A DNA stretch of 64,000 bases from Trichodesmium erythraeum GBRTRLIN201. GTDB taxonomy: Bacteria > Cyanobacteriota > Cyanobacteriia > Cyanobacteriales > Microcoleaceae. The position numbers were made by a program, and so were the translations under genes. The stretch covers positions 1 through 64,000 of the forward strand of contig JAGGDU010000179.1 in the NCBI GenBank assembly GCA_018457135.1, in the 5' to 3' direction. This document shows positions 10,379 to 18,816 of the stretch, in pieces; the first letter of the stretch is position 1, and each line of letters begins with the position of its first letter. The notes under the pieces are model-generated. The model searched no databases. It worked only from the letters and a program-made list of their open reading frames with translations, and was not told where the DNA came from.

Positions 10379-11398
10379 TTATTTGACTTCAGTAGTCAGC
10401 CCTGAGCGAAAAACTCTACCAATAATCTTCTCAATAGGTGGATCAGTTACTGTCAAATCTTGTACTTCTAATTCTGCCAAAATTTTGGCTACAGTTGTAG
10501 TTAAATTTTCCCGACGGACCAACAAACGTACTGCCTGACCTGTTAATGATTCTACCTCCCCATAATTAGATAAAAATTGATGAAAATTCACATCTTCTAC
10601 AGGCACAGGATTAATTAATTCTATTTGCACCTCTCTATAAGGAGCAAAGCGATCAAGTAAACCATCTAAACTACCATCATAAATTAATTCACCTTGATAT
10701 ATTAGCAACACCCGCTTACACAAAGCCGTAATATCTGCCATATAATGACTCGTCAATAACACCGTTGCTTGATAACGTTGATTATATTCCCGCAAAAATT
10801 CCCGCACTGCCACCTGAGCATTAACATCTAAACCTAAAGTTGGTTCATCCAAAAACAAAACTTGTGGCTGATGTAACAACGCCGCCATTAACTCTGCCTT
10901 CATCCGTTCCCCCAAAGATAACTTCCTAACTGGTTGTTTCAACTTTCCCTCTAAGGACAACATCTCTGTGAATTCCATCAACCGTCTACGATATTCTTTG
11001 TCGGAAACACCATAAACTGCCGCATTAATTTTTAGGGAGTCTAACACAGGTAAATCCCATATTAGCTGTTGTTTTTGCCCCATGACTAGAGTAATTTGCT
11101 GTAAAAATTCTCTCTTGCGCTCAAAGGGTATATAGTCTGCAACTTTAACTACCCCATTAGATGGATGAATTAAACCTGTCAACATTTTTAGAGTAGTAGT
11201 TTTCCCAGCACCATTAGGTCCAAGAAACCCTACTATTTCTCCCGGGTCTATTTCAAACGAAATATTTTCAACTGCCTTAACATATTGATATTGGCGACGA
11301 AGAAAATGACGTAATGTTCCTTTAATTCCAGGTTCTTTGATACCTACTGGAAAGACTTTGCTTAAATTTTTAGTGAGTATAATAGACATGAGTTTCAA
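10379..11398 (-). CDS. ABC-2 type transporter ATP-binding protein
   Basis: A 339-residue ATPase subunit of a probable ABC-2 exporter of the YbhF/NatA kind (COG4586-like). Walker A GPNGAGKTT about 60 residues in, Q-loop region VMGQKQQLIWDLP, signature LSLGERMKAEL, Walker B VLFLDEPTLGLD and switch His in TSHYMAD are all present. The N-terminal extension (VFPVGIKEPGIKGTLRHFLRR) and the C-terminal extension of about 80 residues are typical of this subgroup. The cognate permease genes are not adjacent in the window. The start may be MKLMSII (11398) or MSII (11389). Confidence 0.88.
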   Translation of the reverse strand: MKLMSIILTKNLSKVFPVGIKEPGIKGTLRHFLRRQYQYVKAVENISFEIDPGEIVGFLGPNGAGKTTTLKMLTGLIHPSNGVVKVADYIPFERKREFLQQITLVMGQKQQLIWDLPVLDSLKINAAVYGVSDKEYRRRLMEFTEMLSLEGKLKQPVRKLSLGERMKAELMAALLHQPQVLFLDEPTLGLDVNAQVAVREFLREYNQRYQATVLLTSHYMADITALCKRVLLIYQGELIYDGSLDGLLDRFAPYREVQIELINPVPVEDVNFHQFLSNYGEVESLTGQAVRLLVRRENLTTTVAKILAELEVQDLTVTDPPIEKIIGRVFRSGLTTEVK

Positions 11399-11406
11399 TA
11401 TTAATT

Positions 11407-11602
11407 AGGACTTATGCAAAATATTACAGCGCTTTCCGTTGTCAGTGAAGTACACCAACAAGGCCAAGATGCTTGCAAGACATAATTTTTACTGTATACC
11501 CAGTACATCTTATACCCAAAATCCAATGTAAATCATACACCATCAGATGGGGCTTTCCCGTCGCAAAGCTCCTACTATATATGATAGTTCTGCGTAAGTC
11601 CT
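11407..11602. mobile_element. MITE-like element with AGGACTTAYGC inverted ends
   Basis: Seen: left end AGGACTTATGCAAAA, right end TTCTGCGTAAGTCCT, inverted copies of each other with two mismatches over 15 bases, about 196 bp in total. The inside has no intact gene. The same end motif bounds shorter elements at 43611-43701 and 44063-44168, so this is a dispersed non-autonomous family. The 70-codon frame inside (11442-11654) is not credible as a gene. Confidence 0.7.
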
Positions 11603-11733
11603 GATCAATGATAGTGGGTAATACCGTTTCATATAGAATCCGGTTATATAGCATATTTATATCTATGTCACTAGGAATATTTAGGCCTCAAAGTAATGGG
11701 AAAGCGTTTGAGCATTAAAGAACAAATTTGCAG

Positions 11734-11975
11734 TACAAGAAATAGAGGAGCTCTATCCAGGCGCTAGAAATGTGGTATAAAGCTCTCAGTAGTATATTAT
11801 CTGGCTATTGGCCAAAGGTTTAAAGAGTGAAGAAGTAGCAACAGTGAATGGGTTAGGCATGCAATGGTAAGAAGCAATAACCCAACGGTTTCATAAAAGA
11901 GGACTAGCAGCGGTTAGAGACAGTCGTCACCAGAGCCAGAGAGCCAAACCCTTGCTCACTATTCCTCACCAATAT
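11734..11975 (+). pseudogene. IS630-family transposase relic (N-terminal HTH part)
   Basis: One frame reads VQEIEELYPGARNVV, two stops, then YIIWLLAKGLKSEEVATVNGLGMQW, a stop, and EAITQRFHKRGLAAVRDSRHQSQRAKPLLT. This is the helix-turn-helix half of cyanobacterial IS630-type transposases; the DDE half is absent. The relic runs into the stop codon of the convergent symporter gene, so the symporter 3' end and the transposase fragment share bases. Confidence 0.75.
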
Positions 11976-13641
11976 CCCTAATGGGAACAGCCACAGCTAG
12001 AGGCGATCGTAAATTCTCTACCATCTCTTGTATTTCCAAAGGTGGAGGAGGTGTCATCCGAGATACTATAAAAGTCACAATAAAATTTAACGCCATCCCC
12101 ACAGTGCCAATACCTTCAGCAGAAACCCCGAAAAACCATGTCGGCATTCCCGCAAACTTGACACCTACAATATAAATAGTAGTAAACAATAAACCTACTA
12201 CCATACCAGCGATCGCTCCTTCCCGGTTAGTGCGTTTATCAAAAACACCTAAAATAATCACCGGGAAAAAACTAGCTGCAGCCAAACCAAAAGCAAAAGC
12301 TACCACCTGAGCAACAAACCCTGGTGGGTTAACCCCAAAGTAACCAGCAATAGCAATAGAAAATCCTACCATCATCCGTCCTACAATTAACCGTCGTGAC
12401 TCCGGTGCTCCTGGATCGATCATTCGATAGTAAACATCATGGGCAATGGAACTAGAAATTACCAACAACAAACCTGATGCTGTAGACAAAGCAGCAGCCA
12501 AGCCTCCCGCTGCTACTAAAGCAATTACCCAAGGAGCAAGTTTAGCTACTTCTGGGGTAGACAAAACAATAATATCCCGGTCTATTTTAATTTCATTAGT
12601 TTCTTTATCTGGGGTGAGTTGAAAGCGACCATCATTATTTTTATCAGTAAATTCTAACAAACCCGTATTTTCCCACTTTGTCGCCCAGTTTAACTGTTGA
12701 ACTTCCTCCACAGTTTTATCGTGTAAACTATCAATTAAGTTGTATCGCGCAAAAGTAGCTAAGGCAGGAGCAGTTGTATACAAAATAGCAATAAATAATA
12801 ATGCCCAACCGGCAGAATATCTGGCAGCTCTTACATCAGGCACGGTGTAAAAGCGAACAATAACATGAGGTAAACCAGCAGTTCCCACCATCAACGCAAT
12901 AGTGATAAACAAAACATCAAGCATAGTTTTGTTGCTAAAAGCTGCGGTATATTCTGCAAAACCCAAATCTACCTGAACTTGATTGAGTTTTTCCACAATA
13001 TCGCTGAAAGTAAAAGCAAATTGAGGTATAGGAATACCAGTAATAACTGTAGCAATAGCAATAGCTGGAATCAGATAAGCAATAATAAGTACAGTATATT
13101 GGGCAACCTGAGTCCAAGTGATACCTTTCATCCCACCTAAGATGGCAAAAAAAGCAACTATAATCATCCCAATGAAAACGCCGGTACCAATGTCAACTTG
13201 TAAAAACCGACTGAAGACAATACCAACACCCCGCATTTGCCCCGCAACGTAAGTCATTGATACGAAGATAGCAGCGATAACTGCAACTATACGGGCAACA
13301 TTTGAGTAGTAGCGATCGCCTACAAAGTCAGGTACTGTATATTTGCCAAACTTCCGCAGGTATGGAGCGAGTAGTAATGCTAATAGTACATAACCACCAG
13401 TCCATCCCATAAGATAGATCGAACCATCATAACCTAAAAAAGAAATTAACCCTGCCATTGAAATAAATGAGGCCGCAGACATCCAGTCCGCTCCAGTAGC
13501 AGCACCATTAGCAATAGCAGGTACACTTTGGTCCGCTACAAAAAAACCTTTACTATCTTTGACTCGCGATCGCCATCCAATATAGAGATAACCTGTAAAG
13601 GAAACAGCCACAAAAATCAATGTCCATACTTCTGCACTCAT
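11959..13641 (-). CDS. Sodium:solute symporter, large subunit (VC_2705-like subfamily)
   Basis: A 560-residue SSS-family permease with 13 or so hydrophobic helices. It starts ATG immediately after the stop of the 95-residue DUF4212 gene upstream, a gene pair typical of the two-component subfamily (Na_symport_lg/Na_symport_sm), related to acetate/cation symporter ActP. Motifs: GWTGGYVLLALLLAPYLRKFGKYTVPDFVGDRYY and the sodium-site region GGLAAALSTASGLLLVISSSIAHD. A hydrophilic loop between helices carries DKNNDGRFQLTP, which resembles an EF-hand start. The substrate cannot be told from sequence; short carboxylates are plausible. The final few codons may be built from the IS630 relic downstream. 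Confidence 0.9.
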   Translation of the reverse strand: MSAEVWTLIFVAVSFTGYLYIGWRSRVKDSKGFFVADQSVPAIANGAATGADWMSAASFISMAGLISFLGYDGSIYLMGWTGGYVLLALLLAPYLRKFGKYTVPDFVGDRYYSNVARIVAVIAAIFVSMTYVAGQMRGVGIVFSRFLQVDIGTGVFIGMIIVAFFAILGGMKGITWTQVAQYTVLIIAYLIPAIAIATVITGIPIPQFAFTFSDIVEKLNQVQVDLGFAEYTAAFSNKTMLDVLFITIALMVGTAGLPHVIVRFYTVPDVRAARYSAGWALLFIAILYTTAPALATFARYNLIDSLHDKTVEEVQQLNWATKWENTGLLEFTDKNNDGRFQLTPDKETNEIKIDRDIIVLSTPEVAKLAPWVIALVAAGGLAAALSTASGLLLVISSSIAHDVYYRMIDPGAPESRRLIVGRMMVGFSIAIAGYFGVNPPGFVAQVVAFAFGLAAASFFPVIILGVFDKRTNREGAIAGMVVGLLFTTIYIVGVKFAGMPTWFFGVSAEGIGTVGMALNFIVTFIVSRMTPPPPLEIQEMVENLRSPLAVAVPIRDIGEE

Positions 13642-13929
13642 CTAGTCTCTCCCATCAGTATTAGGTTTTTCATTGAGTTCGTCTATGTTATATTTTTTAT
13701 CAAGTTTATCCATTTGAATAGCGTATGTAAAAATTAAGATTACAAACACATAAATTGAACCTTGTTGTGCTATCCAAAAACCCAAGGGTACACCAAAGAA
13801 TTGAATAGTATTTAAGGGTTGAACTAATAAAATGCTAAAAACAATTGATACTATTGCCCAAATGATTAGCAAGTTTCTAATTAATGATGTATTAGCACGC
13901 CAGTATGCTCGACGTTGTTTTTCATTCAT
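13642..13929 (-). CDS. Sodium:solute symporter small subunit (DUF4212)
   Basis: A 95-residue protein with two transmembrane helices (about 18-40 and 50-72) and the family start MNEKQRRAYWRANTSLIRNLL, ending in a charged tail. Its stop codon abuts the ATG of the large subunit, so the two are co-transcribed and probably translationally coupled. DUF4212 proteins are found next to the ActP-like permease and are thought to form a complex with it. It is the first gene of the operon and diverges from the Fur-family gene across 334 bases. Confidence 0.9.
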   Translation of the reverse strand: MNEKQRRAYWRANTSLIRNLLIIWAIVSIVFSILLVQPLNTIQFFGVPLGFWIAQQGSIYVFVILIFTYAIQMDKLDKKYNIDELNEKPNTDGRD

Positions 13930-14263
13930 TATTTTAAATTTTTGAGTGATAATACATCTTTTTATCAGATTTTCTACCCAAAATGTAATTAATTAAATAA
14001 TATTATCTAAGTCATATGACTAATTAGTCATGACTTTTGCAGTCATATATTTATGACTTATAGTTCATAACTTCTGCCATAACTCTTGCAAAAATCTTTC
14101 AATAAGTATATATTTTTTATATATGTAGTTATAGCAATTCAAGTCAAGGGCACAGAAATTTCTAAGTTATCAAACTCAGCCATAGATATTTTTGACTTTT
14201 GTATTTTAGACTCTTGTCTTCCTATATAAGTTGCTTAAGAAATAAATCTGGATAATTTTAAAA
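13930..14263. promoter_or_regulatory. Divergent control region with 16-bp palindrome
   Basis: Shared upstream region of the symporter operon and the Fur-family gene. At 14016-14031 ATGACTAATTAGTCAT is a perfect 16-bp palindrome; AGTCATATGACT at 14010-14021 is a second perfect palindrome overlapping it, and further TCATGAC and GTCATA words follow to about 14060. This clustering looks like an operator, possibly for the adjacent Fur-family protein (inference). Confidence 0.5.
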
Positions 14264-14788
14264 ATGGCATTTTATAATCATGATTCACTTAAGTCTGAAC
14301 TAAATCAAAGAGGTTGGCGTTTAACTGCTCAAAGGGAAACTATCCTGCAAGTGCTTCAACGTCTACCTCAAGGCAAACACTTAAGTGCAGAAGAAATATA
14401 TAATCTGTTGTTAAATCAAAAGGAACAAATTAGTCTGTCTACTGTTTATCGAACACTACATTTATTGACAAAAGTAGGTATTCTCAGGGAACTAGAACTA
14501 GCCGAAGGACATAAACATTATGAGATGAGTGCCCCCAACCTTAATAAACATCACCATTTAGTTTGTCTTCAATGTCATAAAACCTTTGAATTTAATGATG
14601 ATTCCATAATGAAAATTAGTCAGAAGCAGGCTGAAAAAGAAGGTGTTGAAATGTTAGACTGTCAACTAACAATTCATGCTATTTGTATTGAGGCTTTACG
14701 CAAAGGTTGGCCTGCTTTAGTAGCTACTAATTGGTCTTGTCCAAGAACTAACTTAGAAATAACATCTAAATCAAATAATCACAAATAA
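14264..14788 (+). CDS. Fur-family regulator, PerR/FurC-like
   Basis: A 174-residue metalloregulator. The N-terminal winged helix (RGWRLTAQRETILQVLQ... LSTVYRTLHLLTKVGI) is followed by the metal-binding dimerisation domain: HKHYEM, HHHLVC, CLQC and the C-terminal HAIC ... WSCPRT. This arrangement, with a tail about 30 residues longer than classic Fur, resembles the cyanobacterial PerR group (Slr1738/FurC) more than FurA or Zur; that assignment is from memory and moderate. PerR proteins sense peroxide through metal-catalysed oxidation and repress antioxidant genes. The 3' end overlaps the convergent 873-residue gene by 10 bases. The divergent spacer holds a strong palindrome. Confidence 0.85.
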   Translation: MAFYNHDSLKSELNQRGWRLTAQRETILQVLQRLPQGKHLSAEEIYNLLLNQKEQISLSTVYRTLHLLTKVGILRELELAEGHKHYEMSAPNLNKHHHLVCLQCHKTFEFNDDSIMKISQKQAEKEGVEMLDCQLTIHAICIEALRKGWPALVATNWSCPRTNLEITSKSNNHK

Positions 14789-17400
14789 TCAAAAGGCAAC
14801 TCTGGAGGAGGAGGGGGAGCTACCAAATATTCAAGAACTGCTTTATGACTCTCGCGGTTAGTTTGAACTTCTGCAGCGATCGCCTCAAACCTAACCTCCA
14901 AACAACCATAAACAATCTCCAACTCTGTAATTGCCTCAATTTCCCCCATTCCATTCGGAATAAAATCAGTTAACCAACGTGGCCCCGCTACTATTGCCTG
15001 AGCTTGGCGGTCATAAACCCATATCTTAACATAAATCCTAGGTAAACCTTCCGGTAATTTCACCCTAACTTTCACCGAGCGCCCCGCAATAATATCCTTA
15101 GCCAAAACCTCTAAATAAGGAACTGGTAATAATTGTTCTTCAGGCAAAATATAACTTTGTATCGAAATTGATTCATCCTGCTCTTGATCAATATGGGCTA
15201 AACCAAAATTCCATTCCTCCTCTTGGTCTGGCAAAACCTCCTCTAGTTGTTCATCTTCCACAACAAACTCTTGTTCTTCCCAATTAACTTGATCATCATT
15301 GTCACTAGCAAATTCCTCATCATCAACTATTACACTTATAGAATCATTATCCTCCAATTCCTCTACCTTATTCTCCTTAGACTTCAATATACTCTCTAAC
15401 TCTTCATCCTTCTCCGTTTCCTCACTTGGTTCCAAAGAAGAAGCCCTCATCCATTGCAACAACTCAGAATCATTAATCAAGGAATAAGCCTTTGAAAAGA
15501 ATCTATCCTCCAATTTCAAAGCCTGAAGCTCTTTATTTTTCAGATCAAACTTTGTAGGAAAAGACACAAGATTTGGTCTAGTCTGAGGTGCTTCATTATC
15601 CTTAAGACTTTCCAAGTCTGACTCTTGTTCTTGTGGTAAACTCGCCTCACCTTCAGAAAATTCAGATTCTCCCCAAACATCATCTACCTCATCTAGATCA
15701 TTAGGAGTATTGGACTTAGCCGACAAATCATTAATTTCATTTGCATTTTTGGCCACTTTCTCCGATACTGGACTTCCAAATGTTGGTAATTTTAATAATT
15801 CAGAATCTCTAGGAGCATTTGACTTAGACAACAGATCATTAATCTGATCCGCATTTTTGGCCATATTCTCCGGTAATGGATTTCCAAACGTTGGTAATGT
15901 TAAATTGTGAGAATCTGACTCACCTGTAATAGATCCACATACTTGTAGTGGTAAAGGTTGCTCCTTATCTATTTTTTGCTCTAGTTGACTCTGATTAATT
16001 GTTTCTACTAACTTTTGAAAAGAATTAACTTCTGGCTCTGGCTTTCTTGCAGTCAAACTTGTCTGAGGAGGAACCATTTCTTGATGCTCATCTTTAACAA
16101 AATCATCATCAACCGCTGCCAACCAGCTTTCCAGTGGGGCTGTAATTGTGAAAGACTTATTAGCCAGAATATCCTTATGATCTGTGACCGTAATTTGCCC
16201 TAATATTAGATGAGTTTTAATATTTTCCGGTATATTAATTCTACCAGCAAAAATAATAGGTGCCACTTGCTCTGGTAGAGTTTGCTGTACTTCAATTAAA
16301 ATTTCTGAATTTTGAGGATTACGCAAACAAATTTTTAAACTTCCATTAATTATTAGGGCATTATTCTCTGTAATTGCAGAATCTTCATTTATGAGATTAT
16401 TTTGATTTTGTAAAGGCTGATTATTCAAGCCTTCATTAGATTGAATATTTTGATTTTGACTATCAATAGTTATCTCACCAGATATTATTAATCCTTCTCC
16501 TGGTTTAGCAATGTAAGATTCTTGATCTAAGGTTAACTCTAAAGGAAAATTTACAGTAGAAGTAGTAATTGTATTAGTATCTGCATCTGTTTCTTTATTT
16601 AGATCTAGCTCTACTTTTTGCTGAATTTCCCCCAATGTTGACAAGTTATTAATTGGAGTTTTAGTTAGTTCTTTGAATTGATTCTCTATATTCTTGGATT
16701 CTTCGTTTTTACTTTGAGTATTTACCTTTTTCTGCTCACCACTATCTAGAAAATCAGTGATATTTTCCATCCTTTCTGACTCTTCAGATAATAGTTTTGA
16801 TGGCTCTTGAGTTTGAGCATCTAATAATCCTATTTCCTCTGATTTGATGATCTCTCGTTTGGACAATTCAGGATTATTTTTTACTACATTTTCCCCTTGA
16901 TTAATTGTGACTTCATTTATGTCTATTTCACCTGAAAAAAACGATATATTTTCATTAAAAATCACATCCTTTAGATCTGCTTGAGAATCTTTTACTATAG
17001 ATATTTCCTGATTATCTGATTCTAGTTGTTGTGAAAAATCTGAACTATCATACTCAGTCGGTAATACTTGTAAATGGACAATATGTTGCTTTACTTCTTG
17101 TGATGATGTGCTTAGTTTAGCAAAACAACACAATTCCCATTTACCAGGCTTGAGGTGGGTAAATGGGATAATAGACATAAGACCTTGAGAGCGAGTATGA
17201 CTAGAACGTCTATGAACTCGCCTTACAGGTGGAGTTTCTTCAGTAGAATCGTGAATAATCCGAATCTGGACTTCTGTATTGGCTATATGAGTATTAGCGA
17301 CTATACGATAGCGACCTTCTAGAATTTCCACATCGGCTGATTCTAAAGGTAGCCAGGTTTGGTCACCCTCTTTCTGTAGCAAAAATTCCCAGTGTGACAT
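14779..17400 (-). CDS. Very acidic 873-residue hypothetical protein
   Basis: I do not recognise a named family. The N-terminal about 110 residues (MSHWEFLLQKEGDQTWLPLE... GRYRIVANT... FTHLKPGKWELCCF) and the C-terminal about 120 residues (YLEVLAKDIIAGRSVKVRVKLPEG... IYVKIWVYDRQAQAIVAGPRWL) look like beta-rich, folded, conserved ends; the roughly 600 residues between are low-complexity, rich in D, E, N, Q and S and probably disordered. Two imperfect direct repeats of about 35 residues (LTLPTFGNPLPENMAKNADQ and LKLPTFGSPVSEKVAKNANE) lie at about 515-585. No signal peptide or membrane helix. It ends in a proline run (VAPPPPPELPFDYL). Regulatory or scaffold roles would be guesses. Confidence 0.8.
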   Translation of the reverse strand: MSHWEFLLQKEGDQTWLPLESADVEILEGRYRIVANTHIANTEVQIRIIHDSTEETPPVRRVHRRSSHTRSQGLMSIIPFTHLKPGKWELCCFAKLSTSSQEVKQHIVHLQVLPTEYDSSDFSQQLESDNQEISIVKDSQADLKDVIFNENISFFSGEIDINEVTINQGENVVKNNPELSKREIIKSEEIGLLDAQTQEPSKLLSEESERMENITDFLDSGEQKKVNTQSKNEESKNIENQFKELTKTPINNLSTLGEIQQKVELDLNKETDADTNTITTSTVNFPLELTLDQESYIAKPGEGLIISGEITIDSQNQNIQSNEGLNNQPLQNQNNLINEDSAITENNALIINGSLKICLRNPQNSEILIEVQQTLPEQVAPIIFAGRINIPENIKTHLILGQITVTDHKDILANKSFTITAPLESWLAAVDDDFVKDEHQEMVPPQTSLTARKPEPEVNSFQKLVETINQSQLEQKIDKEQPLPLQVCGSITGESDSHNLTLPTFGNPLPENMAKNADQINDLLSKSNAPRDSELLKLPTFGSPVSEKVAKNANEINDLSAKSNTPNDLDEVDDVWGESEFSEGEASLPQEQESDLESLKDNEAPQTRPNLVSFPTKFDLKNKELQALKLEDRFFSKAYSLINDSELLQWMRASSLEPSEETEKDEELESILKSKENKVEELEDNDSISVIVDDEEFASDNDDQVNWEEQEFVVEDEQLEEVLPDQEEEWNFGLAHIDQEQDESISIQSYILPEEQLLPVPYLEVLAKDIIAGRSVKVRVKLPEGLPRIYVKIWVYDRQAQAIVAGPRWLTDFIPNGMGEIEAITELEIVYGCLEVRFEAIAAEVQTNRESHKAVLEYLVAPPPPPELPFDYL

Positions 17401-17682
17401 CTACGGCTACAGTTTTACTTTACAAAATATATATACTCAATATTATCTCAGATTCTTAATTATTTCCATAATTTTAGGTCTTCAAGTCAACTTTTTTTTA
17501 ATCTTAATATTTATTTAAAATTTTTTAGCTTATTTTCAATAACCACAAATAGTTTTTTTTGTCAATATAAATTTTCTATAGTGCACTCAGGCCATTTAAG
17601 TTATAAGTCATCAGTACCTCCAGACCTGAAGCAATTTATAGTTTAGATAATAATGTTGGGCAATTATTAACTAATTAGTCAC
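17401..17682. other. AT-rich spacer
   Basis: Upstream of the acidic-protein gene. Nothing recognised except the start of the GC-richer stretch that follows. Confidence 0.4.
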
Positions 17683-17689
17683 CGGTGGG

Positions 17690-17815
17690 CAGTCCGAGAC
17701 AAAAAAACAGACACACCAGGTAAGAGGTTTGACTAAGGTCAAGCTTCGTACTCGTGACGAGAAATTCCAGCGGTCTGTAAAATCTTAACCTGCTTTCAAG
17801 CTTTCGCTAATGTGA
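17690..17815 (+). ncRNA. Candidate structured RNA with pseudoknot
   Basis: A stretch distinctly richer in G and C than its surroundings. On the + strand ACAGAC (17707-17712) pairs with GTCTGT (17773-17778), and CAGGTAAGA (17717-17725) pairs with TCTTAACCTG (17783-17792, one bulge). The two stems interleave, which is an H-type pseudoknot. Between them sit two hairpins: TTGAC-TAAG-GTCAA (17729-17742) and CTCG-TGA-CGAG (17751-17761). The upstream part holds CACCGGTG. It does not match tmRNA, 6S, SRP or RNase P RNA as I know them. A relic right end (omega RNA) of an IS200/IS605 TnpB element is a possible alternative. Strand and ends are uncertain. Confidence 0.4.
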
Positions 17816-17830
17816 GTGGGAAAAATCTAC

Positions 17831-18073
17831 TTACATCACAGACTCAACTTCAGCAATTTCAGGAATTTCTTCCCGAAGTTTGCGCTCAATACCCATTTTG
17901 AGAGTCATGGTAGAACTGGGACAAGAACTGCAAGCTCCCTGTAATCTAAGCTTAACTATTGGACCTTCAATGTCTACTAATTCCACATTACCGCCATCTG
18001 CTGCCAGATAGGGTCGTAATTCATCTAATACAATTTCAACATTTTCATTCGTAAGCGCTTTCGCTTCACCCAT
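17831..18073 (-). CDS. nfu: NifU C-terminal-type Fe-S scaffold protein (Nfu)
   Basis: An 80-residue protein consisting only of the NifU_C domain. The motif [31 protein letters not shown] carries the CxxC pair that holds a labile [4Fe-4S] or [2Fe-2S] cluster in a dimer. Cyanobacteria and plastids use such stand-alone Nfu/CnfU proteins to deliver clusters to photosystem I, ferredoxin and other apoproteins. Its length matches the small cyanobacterial form (about 75-80 residues). ATG start preceded by AAGGAGAAAA, a good ribosome-binding site. Monocistronic by appearance; the DUF3386 gene lies 95 bases upstream on the same strand and could share its transcript. Confidence 0.92.
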   Translation of the reverse strand: MGEAKALTNENVEIVLDELRPYLAADGGNVELVDIEGPIVKLRLQGACSSCPSSTMTLKMGIERKLREEIPEIAEVESVM

Positions 18074-18168
18074 TTTTTTCTCCTTGTTTGTTTTAATTTA
18101 TTATGGATACTAAAATTATAGTTAATCCTAACTTACTGAACCGGGAAATAAACCAAAATTTCTAATCT

Positions 18169-18816
18169 TTATACAACTGCTGGTTCTAATAGTTTTATAT
18201 TAGAATAATTAAACTCAGTTGTTATTTTTTGACCCTTTTCTGTAGAATTAACAACTTGGCTAGTCATTATGTAGTAGTGAACAAATTTTTCATAAGAGTC
18301 CTCAAATTCTAGTTCCCTAATTACTTCATTAGTTTTAGGATTGCGGAAGATAGCGTTATAGTGAGTAGCAATACAACCCTCTGATGTCTCCAAAGTTTTA
18401 TGGGTGTTAATTACAAAGGCCATGCGCCCCATGACTCGACTAACTAGACAAATTTCTTGGCCTCTAACTTTGTAATTTGACCCCATGGCATCCCCTTTAA
18501 CAAGAATTTCAACTGCTCCTGTCTCATCACTATTACCAAAGCTGAAACTATTTTTACCATGGGATTTTTCAAATGATGAACGTTTGCGGTGGGTAACTAC
18601 ATCCCGTAGTTGGGTATAAACACTTTGTTTTACTTCTTCGTCTGGAATACCTGTGACTTCTACAGTAAAATCTGGCTTAATCAAAATTTGGCCATTATAA
18701 ATTTCTGACCCCTGTTTAAGTTCTATACTAGCACTAAAACCAGGAAAATTTGAATCCCAAGTGTAGCGATGTTCGTAGGCAGCTTTAAATAAATCACGAG
18801 CATTTTGCTCAGTCAT
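18169..18816 (-). CDS. DUF3386 family protein
   Basis: A 215-residue soluble protein of the cyanobacterium/plant DUF3386 family, function unknown. The conserved start is NARDLFKAAYEHRYTWDSNFPGFSASIEL; later blocks are GQILIKPDFTVEVTGI, VYTQLRDVVTHRKRSSFE and TSEGCIATHYNAIFRNP. No signal peptide or membrane helix. The ATG is preceded by TTAGGAGGTTTC, a strong ribosome-binding site that fixes the start. It lies upstream of nfu on the same strand with a 95-base gap. Confidence 0.9.
   Translation of the reverse strand: MTEQNARDLFKAAYEHRYTWDSNFPGFSASIELKQGSEIYNGQILIKPDFTVEVTGIPDEEVKQSVYTQLRDVVTHRKRSSFEKSHGKNSFSFGNSDETGAVEILVKGDAMGSNYKVRGQEICLVSRVMGRMAFVINTHKTLETSEGCIATHYNAIFRNPKTNEVIRELEFEDSYEKFVHYYIMTSQVVNSTEKGQKITTEFNYSNIKLLEPAVV

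Noticed and set aside
11442-11654. 70-codon minus-strand frame
   Set aside because: It sits within and just beyond the MITE-like element; composition follows the inverted ends rather than a protein family.
17690-17815. tmRNA, 6S RNA, SRP RNA or RNase P RNA
   Set aside because: The hallmark sequences of each (tag frame and GGTTC arm; SRP GGAAGG-type tetraloop arm; P4 helix GAGGAAAGTC) are absent.
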